Assembly (NCBI GenBank): GCA_903878265.1
Contig: CAIRHD010000541.1
Coordinates: forward strand, 1-40,306
Source: an uncultured Bacteroidales bacterium
GTDB lineage: Bacteria; Bacteroidota; Bacteroidia; Bacteroidales; UBA4417
Reading direction: 5' to 3'
DNA length: 40,306 nucleotides
Both the position numbers and the translations under genes were made by a program. The notes beneath the pieces were generated by a model. That model searched no databases. It was given only the letters and a program-made list of their open reading frames with translations, and was not told where the DNA came from. This document shows, piece after piece, positions 34,800 to 40,306 of the stretch; position 1 is the stretch's first letter, and the number at the start of each line of letters is the position of its first letter.

Positions 34800-35450
34800 T
34801 TATATAATTTTTCCATCCACCATCATCAATTTGCGGTCGCTCATATCGGCAAGTTCCTGATTATGAGTAACAATAACAAAGGTTTGGTTAAACTGTTTGC
34901 GGAGTGTAAAAAACAGTTCGTGCAATTCCTTGGCATTTGCCGTGTCGAGGTTACCCGATGGTTCGTCGGCAAGGATAACCGAAGGGTGGTTCATCAGCGC
35001 GCGCGCAACGGCAACCCTTTGCTGCTCACCACCCGAAAGTGCCGAAGGTTTATGGTCGGCACGGTTGGCTAGATGCAAAAAATCAAGAAGTTCCATCGCC
35101 CTTTTATTTGCTGCTTTAGGTTGAACGCCTGCAATATAGGCTGGGATGCAGAGATTTTCGATTGCACTGAATTCAGGCAGAAGGTGGTGGAATTGAAATA
35201 CAAATCCAATATTCATATTACGGAATGAGGCCAGTTTTTTTTCATTAAATGCGGCAATTTCCTGATTGTCGAACAGGATTGAGCCAGAAGTCGGTTTATC
35301 GAGTGTTCCAATGATTTGCAACAAAGTAGTTTTGCCGGCACCCGAAGCTCCAACTATCGAAACAATTTCCCCCTTGTTGATTTCCAAATCGATGCCTTTA
35401 AGCACTTCGAGTGTCCCATAAGACTTGTGGATGTTTTTACCCGATATCAT
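34800..35450 (-). CDS. lolD: Lipoprotein-releasing ABC transporter ATPase LolD
   Basis: A 216-residue ABC ATPase. Walker A is GASGAGKTT (about residues 33-41), the Q-loop phrase [24 protein letters not shown], the signature [15 protein letters not shown], and Walker [13 protein letters not shown]. The [17 protein letters not shown] stretch is typical of LolD. With LolC/E membrane subunits it extracts lipoproteins from the inner membrane for transport to the outer membrane. No lolC/E is adjacent. It lies 131 bp upstream of the giant repeat gene on the same strand. A TACCTTTG box is just upstream. Confidence 0.9.
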   Translation of the reverse strand: MISGKNIHKSYGTLEVLKGIDLEINKGEIVSIVGASGAGKTTLLQIIGTLDKPTSGSILFDNQEIAAFNEKKLASFRNMNIGFVFQFHHLLPEFSAIENLCIPAYIAGVQPKAANKRAMELLDFLHLANRADHKPSALSGGEQQRVAVARALMNHPSVILADEPSGNLDTANAKELHELFFTLRKQFNQTFVIVTHNQELADMSDRKLMMVDGKII

Positions 35451-35467
35451 AGAGTTTTTTCTTGATG

Positions 35468-35475
35468 CAAAGGTA
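35468..35475 (-). promoter_or_regulatory. Promoter -7 box for lolD
   Basis: On the minus strand TACCTTTG followed by C, an exact match to TAnnTTTG, 18 bp before the lolD ATG. No clear TTTG at 17-23 bp further upstream. Confidence 0.6.
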
Positions 35476-35506
35476 CAAGTTAATGTAAATGGTTATAATT
35501 TGAAAA

Positions 35507-35558
35507 TGGGGGAATTTGAGGATTTGAGAATGTGGGGATTTGAGGATTTGAAAATGTG
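35507..35558. repeat. Short degenerate repeats upstream of lolD
   Basis: GGGGGAATTTGAGGATTTGAGAATG-like units of about 25 bp in two degenerate copies, with GAGGATTTG repeated. They directly abut the MITE-like element. Confidence 0.5.
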
Positions 35559-35811
35559 AGTCCGCTCCGATAACTCTAAAAGAAAGAAACCACGAAGCGA
35601 TGTGCTGAGCCTGCCGAAGCAGCACTGAGAACACTGAGGAACACAGAGCAATGTTAAACAGCACTTTAAGCTTAGTGGACTTAGCAATGCGAAATCATGC
35701 GATGTATTGAGCCTGCCGAAATAAACTCCTTTTATAACAAGCAATTGTGAGTAAACGTAGAGGCTTTCTGCCTTTGTGGTGAAAAAAGATTTTTCGGAGT
35801 GGACTTAAAAT
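35559..35811. mobile_element. MITE-like inverted-repeat element, copy 1
   Basis: A 250-bp non-coding element. The left end (GTCCGCTCCGATAACTCT, then GAAACCACGAAG) is roughly the reverse complement of the right end (CTTTGTGGTGAAAAAAG, then TTTTTCGGAGTGGACTT). This gives imperfect terminal inverted repeats of about 45 bp. The interior holds ACTGAGAACACTGAGGAACACAGAG, also found in copy 2 after sucC. It encodes no transposase. The remainder of the 636-bp gap up to 36086 is AT-rich and T-biased without a supported gene. Confidence 0.7.
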
Positions 35812-35999
35812 TTGGGAAAGCAGAAACTCCATTTATTATTCCGATATTTGATTTCTACCCACAAAAAACTCGATTCCAAAACCTTTTCTATTTCAACAAT
35901 AGTCCCTTTCCGTTTTTTAGTTTTCCTAATTTCTTTATTCCTTATGCTTGTTTTTCTTTTATTGCATACCCAGTTTGTTATTCCCCATTCTTTTATTTT

Positions 36000-36110
36000 A
36001 CGCCTTTATATATTCACTGATGTAACATTCCCTATTTTTCTTTTTTCCTATTTTCTTTTTTTTCTATATCCCTATTTTCTATTCCCCTATTTTCTATTCT
36101 TCAACCTCTG
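36000..36110. repeat. Pyrimidine-rich repeats reaching into the DUF5916 gene end
   Basis: Read on the gene (minus) strand, units like GAATAGAAAATAGGG repeat (GAATAGAAAATAGGGGAATAG, shortened) and run on as A/G-rich DNA for about 100 bp. The last four codons (KNRK) and the TAG stop of the DUF5916 gene lie inside the array. Confidence 0.6.
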
Positions 36111-38531
36111 ATAATCAATATAGTAAAGTACTTTTAACGAAATGTTGTTACGTTGTGGCTCATTGAAAGTATCGTTGAAATTATTGAAATAAGTACCGGT
36201 TACATTGCCTTTTTCGGCGGTAATTTCATTTTTCCAAACAAAATTCAGGCTGCTGCCGGGCGCAAAAATCCACGCAAAAACCATGTCCACATTAAATGAA
36301 TTGAAAGTGAAATCAGGATTTTCCGTGTACGTTTGATTGGGTTCGAGATACCCATTTTTAAGCAAGGTGAAAAACTGCTTGTACTTGCCCTGCGAAAAAT
36401 AGTGCCTCGTAATAATACTTATCGAAACATTGTTCTTGAATAAGTAGTTGCCTTGAAGTGAGTTTTCGTAAGTATCAATATCCCTGCTTCCAAAAACAAC
36501 ATTCTCAGCCTGACGTCCTGCAAATCCATGATCATTTATGTTATTGTAATACTCGAAATTAAAATTGAATTTAAAATGGTCGTTCAGCCTTACGATGGGT
36601 GAAATACTTGTGTAGAAGCCTTTTGTTTTATCCCGATCTGCATAATAAAAACTAATTTTTCCATCAAGTGCAAAAAGGTTGCGATAATCGGACGAAAACC
36701 CCAAATCGCCCCACACATTTTTTGGACGGATATAAAACAGGCCTTCTGTCCGGGGTTCATAGTAATCATACGTTTCAGCGAAATTGTATCCGGTTCCGGC
36801 CCACATTGTTAGGTATTTTAAGGTGGTTGTAAAAACTTGATATTTCAAATCAGCGGATTCAGGTTTGTGGGTGGTGTAGTTATTCCGGTACAAAACAGAA
36901 AGGGTGTTGTTCATTTCGCGTAATAGCCAAAAGGGCTTATATAAATTGTAACTCACACTCGCATTGTTAGCATTATAATTATTGTATAAGGTAAGCCCCA
37001 TATCATTTGCATCGAAATTATTATCCAGGGTGGACCGGCTTAGCTCGAATTGAAAATTCCCTTTTGTTTTCATTGCACCAATGCCATATTTATACCCGGT
37101 TGACCTTGATGCCGAACCATCGGAAGTGGCTGCTGGGGCAACAATTTGGCTCATTCCGGCTGATAGTTTCATCCGGTAGGTATTTGATTTATCGTTCAAC
37201 GTAAAACCTGTTGCAGTTACATTAGCTTTATGGAAATTGTTGTTGCGCAATACATTGGTGTTGGTGATGTAGATATCCGAATTGTTTTTTAAAGCTTTGT
37301 CAAGAACTATCAGGTTGTAATTTGTTAGAGGATCGGTCAGGATTTTCCGCTTATTTCCATCCGAGCAGATAACTGTGGCGTAGGTATTGGCAGTAAGTGC
37401 GTTTAAAAAGCCTATTGCCAACCCCTTATTATTCCGTCCCGAAACTTTTGTGGCATTTATAAGCCGTTGTTGTACAGGATTTTTCGAGATATACTCACCT
37501 TCATTTAACGAATCGCCTACACTGTAAAAAAGAGCCGGCGTTTTCCCGATCCTTCGCGAGTAAAAAATATCGCCTTTCATAAACAAATCCACGGCCTCTT
37601 TAAAAAATGGTCGTTGCTCTTCAAAAACCGTCTCAAAAGCACTAAGGTTCTTTATTTTATTGTCTGATCGCACCTGGCTAAAATCGGGCAAGAGCGAAAT
37701 ATCGAGGGTAAAACTTTCGTTGATACCGTATTTTAAATCCATTCCACCACCAAAAGAAGTGGAATAATCGCTTCCTGCTGTTGTATCAGGAAAATGTTCG
37801 GCCTGCAACAAAATATAAGGCGTTGCCGAAAGTCTCACCGGAGGTTCAATATTATCGATGCCTTCCAAAAGTCCCCAATATGGCAGGTCGTTGTCGGCAT
37901 CAAGTTTTTCTAATGCCCAATGATCCGCTTCGCGGTAACGCCTGATGGAACGCAATATTTCCATTCCCCAAAGTTGTGGGTTAGTTTTCGCAAAACGCAA
38001 AGCAGAATAAGGGATCTTTAATTCGGCCACCCAGCCATCTTTGGTAATCTGCACTCCGCTTTCCCACACAGCATCGTAAGTCTCGTCCGATTCACGCCAA
38101 TCAAGCTGAACGCCCGATGCCGTTACCTGAAAACTGTAGGCATCCAATTGATTGTTGTATGTATCGAACTCTATAGCGAACATATCAGCATTCAGGTTTT
38201 CTTCATCGCGAAGGCCCAATTGGCGTAAAATACTATCTGGGCGAGGATCGTAAAGTTGGGCTAGCACATAAATGGCATAATCATCGTAGGCGATCTTCAC
38301 TTCGGTGCGAAACGTAGGCTGTGCATTGTAAACAGGTTGGTATTGGATAAAATCGCTGATTGGCAAAATGGAATTCCACACCGGATCATCGGCCATGCCG
38401 TTAATGGTAGGCGAAACATTGATTTTGGTTGCCTGCGCTGATTTACGCTTGTCGCCCGGAAACAGGGTTTTGGCTGCAAACGAAATATTGCAGTAAAATA
38501 AAGCTATAATGACGAGGAAATAAGTGCGCAC
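36087..38531 (-). CDS. DUF5916 outer-membrane protein with CBM9-like N-terminus
   Basis: An 814-residue protein with a signal peptide (MRTYFLVIIALFYCNISFAA). The N-terminal part (about residues 35-215) is a CBM9-like beta-sandwich: INGMADDPVWNSILPI, KIAYDDYAIYVLAQLYD, FAIEFDTYNNQLDAYSF. The DUF5916 region follows, with LLPDFSQVRSDNKIKNLSAFE and EEQRPFFKEAVDLFM, then a long series of amphipathic strands to the C-terminus typical of an outer-membrane barrel. The function of the family is not established; a role in binding or uptake of a glycan is a guess from the CBM9-like part. A TATCTTTG box lies about 20 bp upstream. The C-terminal residues fall in a repeat array, so the end may have shifted in recent evolution. 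Confidence 0.88.
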   Translation of the reverse strand: MRTYFLVIIALFYCNISFAAKTLFPGDKRKSAQATKINVSPTINGMADDPVWNSILPISDFIQYQPVYNAQPTFRTEVKIAYDDYAIYVLAQLYDPRPDSILRQLGLRDEENLNADMFAIEFDTYNNQLDAYSFQVTASGVQLDWRESDETYDAVWESGVQITKDGWVAELKIPYSALRFAKTNPQLWGMEILRSIRRYREADHWALEKLDADNDLPYWGLLEGIDNIEPPVRLSATPYILLQAEHFPDTTAGSDYSTSFGGGMDLKYGINESFTLDISLLPDFSQVRSDNKIKNLSAFETVFEEQRPFFKEAVDLFMKGDIFYSRRIGKTPALFYSVGDSLNEGEYISKNPVQQRLINATKVSGRNNKGLAIGFLNALTANTYATVICSDGNKRKILTDPLTNYNLIVLDKALKNNSDIYITNTNVLRNNNFHKANVTATGFTLNDKSNTYRMKLSAGMSQIVAPAATSDGSASRSTGYKYGIGAMKTKGNFQFELSRSTLDNNFDANDMGLTLYNNYNANNASVSYNLYKPFWLLREMNNTLSVLYRNNYTTHKPESADLKYQVFTTTLKYLTMWAGTGYNFAETYDYYEPRTEGLFYIRPKNVWGDLGFSSDYRNLFALDGKISFYYADRDKTKGFYTSISPIVRLNDHFKFNFNFEYYNNINDHGFAGRQAENVVFGSRDIDTYENSLQGNYLFKNNVSISIITRHYFSQGKYKQFFTLLKNGYLEPNQTYTENPDFTFNSFNVDMVFAWIFAPGSSLNFVWKNEITAEKGNVTGTYFNNFNDTFNEPQRNNISLKVLYYIDYQRLKNRK

Positions 38532-38550
38532 AAAAAAATATATTTTGCTG

Positions 38551-38558
38551 CAAAGATA
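38551..38558 (-). promoter_or_regulatory. Promoter -7 box for the DUF5916 gene
   Basis: On the minus strand TATCTTTG followed by CAG, an exact match to TAnnTTTG, 20 bp before the ATG. No clear -33 element at the usual spacing. Confidence 0.55.
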
Positions 38559-38774
38559 TAGGTTGCCTTTTATAAGTTTGTTGTTGTAAAAAGATTTATT
38601 TTAGCGGCGCGATTCATTACGCGGATTGAGTGCCGGAAGTTCCATGGATTAATTGCTTAACAACATCAAAATCAAAGTTTTGATTCAATTTTAGTTTGAT
38701 TTCACACAAGAAATAAATACGTATTCTATTTGCAGAAACTTAATCATACATAAAATCAATAAAACCAAATTACG

Positions 38775-39968
38775 ATGAACCTTCACGAATATCAGGCTAA
38801 ACAGATTTTGAGCAGTTTTGGGGTGCCGGTGCCTAGGGGCATAATGGCCGAAACCCTTGATCAGGCAGTTGATGCGGCCAAAGAAATACAGAAATTAAGC
38901 GGATCGCAGTATTGCGTTGTAAAAGCGCAAATCCATGCCGGTGGCCGTGGAAAAGGAGGCGGTGTAAAACTGGCGAAATCCCTTGACGATGCTCGCGAGA
39001 AAGCTACCAATATTTTGGGCATGACCCTTATAACCCCACAAACCGGGGCGCATGGAAAACTGGTACGCAAAGTGCTGATTCAGGAGGATGTTTATTATCC
39101 GGGAGCTTCCGAAACCAAAGAGTTTTACCTGAGCATGTTGTTGAACCGTCAGGAAGGAAAGGCAATGATCATGTATTCGACCGAAGGCGGTATGGATATT
39201 GAAGAAGTGGCCGAGCACACACCGGAGAAAATTTTTCTTGAAATAATCGACCGTAAAGTTGGCTTGCAGGCTTTCCAATGCCGTAATGTTGCTTTTAACT
39301 TTGGGCTAACTGGCGAAGCGCACAAAAATATGGTGAAATTCGTCAGGGGTATTTACGATGCTTACATGGGTGCCGATTGCGCCATGCTCGAAATTAATCC
39401 TGTGCTTAAAACCAGCGACGATAAAATCCTGGCCGTGGATTGCAAAATGCGCCTCGATGGAAATGCACTTTACCGCCATCCCGATTACAATGCCATGCGC
39501 GACATCCACGAGGAAGACCCATCGGAAGTTGAAGCCGGCAAGTATAACCTCAATTATGTGAAGCTTAACGGTAATGTGGGCTGCATGGTTAACGGTGCAG
39601 GTTTGGCAATGGCTACCATGGATATTATCAAACAATGCGGTGGCGAACCTGCCAATTTCCTCGATGTGGGCGGCACTGCCAATGCTGAGCGCGTTGAAAG
39701 GGCTTTCCGCATTATACTTAAAGACCCTTCGGTTAAAGCCATACTGGTAAATATTTTTGGTGGGATTGTGCGTTGCGACCGCGTAGCACAAGGAATCGTA
39801 GATGCTTACAAGAATATCGGCAATATCCCAATCCCGATTATTGTGAGGCTACAAGGAACCAATGCCGAAGAAGCCAAAGAACTGATAAACAATTCAGGAT
39901 TGGCTGTATTTTCAGCCGTTTCGTTGCAGGAAGCAGCGGATTTGGTAAATAAAGTTTTAAAGGATTAA
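38775..39968 (+). CDS. sucC: Succinate-CoA ligase, ADP-forming, beta subunit
   Basis: A 397-residue ATP-grasp protein of normal length. It couples succinyl-CoA cleavage to ADP (or GDP) phosphorylation in the TCA cycle, with SucD as partner. Visible hallmarks: MNLHEYQAKQIL at the N-terminus, the ATP-grasp phrase VVKAQIHAGGRGKGGGVKL, LEINPV, and the C-terminal FLDVGGTAN and VNIFGGIVRCD motifs. The downstream 338 bp hold no sucD. Separate sucC and sucD loci are common in Bacteroidota. A possible weak promoter box (TCTATTTG at 38725-38732) lies 43 bp upstream. Confidence 0.97.
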   Translation: MNLHEYQAKQILSSFGVPVPRGIMAETLDQAVDAAKEIQKLSGSQYCVVKAQIHAGGRGKGGGVKLAKSLDDAREKATNILGMTLITPQTGAHGKLVRKVLIQEDVYYPGASETKEFYLSMLLNRQEGKAMIMYSTEGGMDIEEVAEHTPEKIFLEIIDRKVGLQAFQCRNVAFNFGLTGEAHKNMVKFVRGIYDAYMGADCAMLEINPVLKTSDDKILAVDCKMRLDGNALYRHPDYNAMRDIHEEDPSEVEAGKYNLNYVKLNGNVGCMVNGAGLAMATMDIIKQCGGEPANFLDVGGTANAERVERAFRIILKDPSVKAILVNIFGGIVRCDRVAQGIVDAYKNIGNIPIPIIVRLQGTNAEEAKELINNSGLAVFSAVSLQEAADLVNKVLKD

Positions 39969-39975
39969 AGCTTTA

Positions 39976-40112
39976 AGTCTGCTCCGATTTTCCAAAAAAA
40001 AAAGAAAACCACTGAGGCACAGAGAACACTGAGGAACACAGAGTATTGCTGTTTGGCATTATAGGCTTTGTGAAACTTAGAGGCTTTGTGCCTTTGTGGC
40101 GAAAAAAGACTT
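39976..40112. mobile_element. MITE-like element, copy 2 (shorter)
   Basis: The left end GTCTGCTCCGATTTTCC and AAAACCACTGAGGCACAGAG match copy 1 and the inverted right end of copy 1. The interior GAACACTGAGGAACACAGAG is shared. The right end reads GGCTTTGTGCCTTTGTGGC then GAAAAAAGACTTAA, lacking the CGGAGTGGA part, so this copy has lost about 15 bp of its right terminus and about 100 bp of interior. The rest of the 338-bp tail (40113-40306) is AT-rich without a supported gene. Confidence 0.7.
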
Positions 40113-40306
40113 AACCCAACTTGAGTCATAAACTTTAGACTAATAAAAGGTGATTTTCTATAATGCTGATAACGAGCAGTATATAAAATCAGCCTAAAAA
40201 TATTTTTCGATTTTATATTTTCAAGTACCTGATAATCAATAGGTGATTTTTTGAAAGTTGATTGTAGTCCCCGAAAATGATTTTGTTTATCAATTTTTTG
40301 TTTATA

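Noticed and set aside
35812-36111. T-rich open frame of about 99 codons on the plus strand between lolD and the DUF5916 gene
   Set aside because: Its translation is a low-complexity Phe/Leu/Tyr string from a pyrimidine-rich tract and it overlaps a repeat array; not a credible protein.

Overview
The window looks like a piece of a Bacteroidota chromosome, probably class Bacteroidia. At least eight candidate promoters carry the Bacteroidota -7 box TAnnTTTG, and two of these also have an upstream TTTG at 18 bp. DUF4476 and DUF5916 family proteins are present. ftsE, lolD and sucC stand without ftsX, lolCE or sucD beside them. Many secreted proteins end their signal peptide in the form A-x-A-Q. The DNA is AT-rich, and no rRNA, tRNA, transposase, phage gene or CRISPR array was seen. 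Reading was by eye, so family names rest on recognised motifs and not on database searches.

Positions 1-7243 hold a tight five-gene plus-strand cluster: an NHL beta-propeller protein (5' end cut by the window), a pentaheme c-type cytochrome lipoprotein, a 656-residue outer-membrane beta-barrel candidate, a second multiheme cytochrome (eight CXXCH motifs plus one CX3CH), and a 924-residue repeat protein. Cytochrome, barrel and cytochrome in one operon suggest a porin-cytochrome conduit moving electrons across the outer membrane. This is the most notable system here. Its last gene has a giant paralogue of 1859 residues at 29089-34668. Both are built from about 57-residue TPR-like units and end in the same unrecognised domain of about 100 residues, so they define a protein family with variable repeat number.

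Positions 7504-12970 are housekeeping genes on the plus strand: ftsE, an OppB/DppB-type permease, tpiA-prmA (abutting), and efp-lpxD-like. Positions 13042-16575 (minus) are a small polysaccharide operon: two tandem Wzz-like chain-length proteins and an O-antigen ligase/polymerase. Positions 16927-18534 (minus) carry a DUF438-hemerythrin-PAS sensor followed by a small DUF2249-like protein, plausibly concerned with oxygen, NO or redox sensing. Positions 18851-25762 (plus) hold a VWA-domain membrane protein, an M48 (Ste24-like) protease, a class A penicillin-binding protein and a SlyD-type prolyl isomerase.

Positions 25763-29088 are an accessory stretch: a terminator, a long hairpin, a 21-bp in-frame tandem repeat, an orphan helical protein, and two secreted DUF4476 proteins. 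After the giant repeat protein come lolD, a 636-bp non-coding stretch holding a MITE-like element, a DUF5916 outer-membrane protein, and sucC. A second, shorter copy of the MITE-like element follows sucC. Several intergenic stretches hold short low-complexity tandem repeats of different sequence but similar style.
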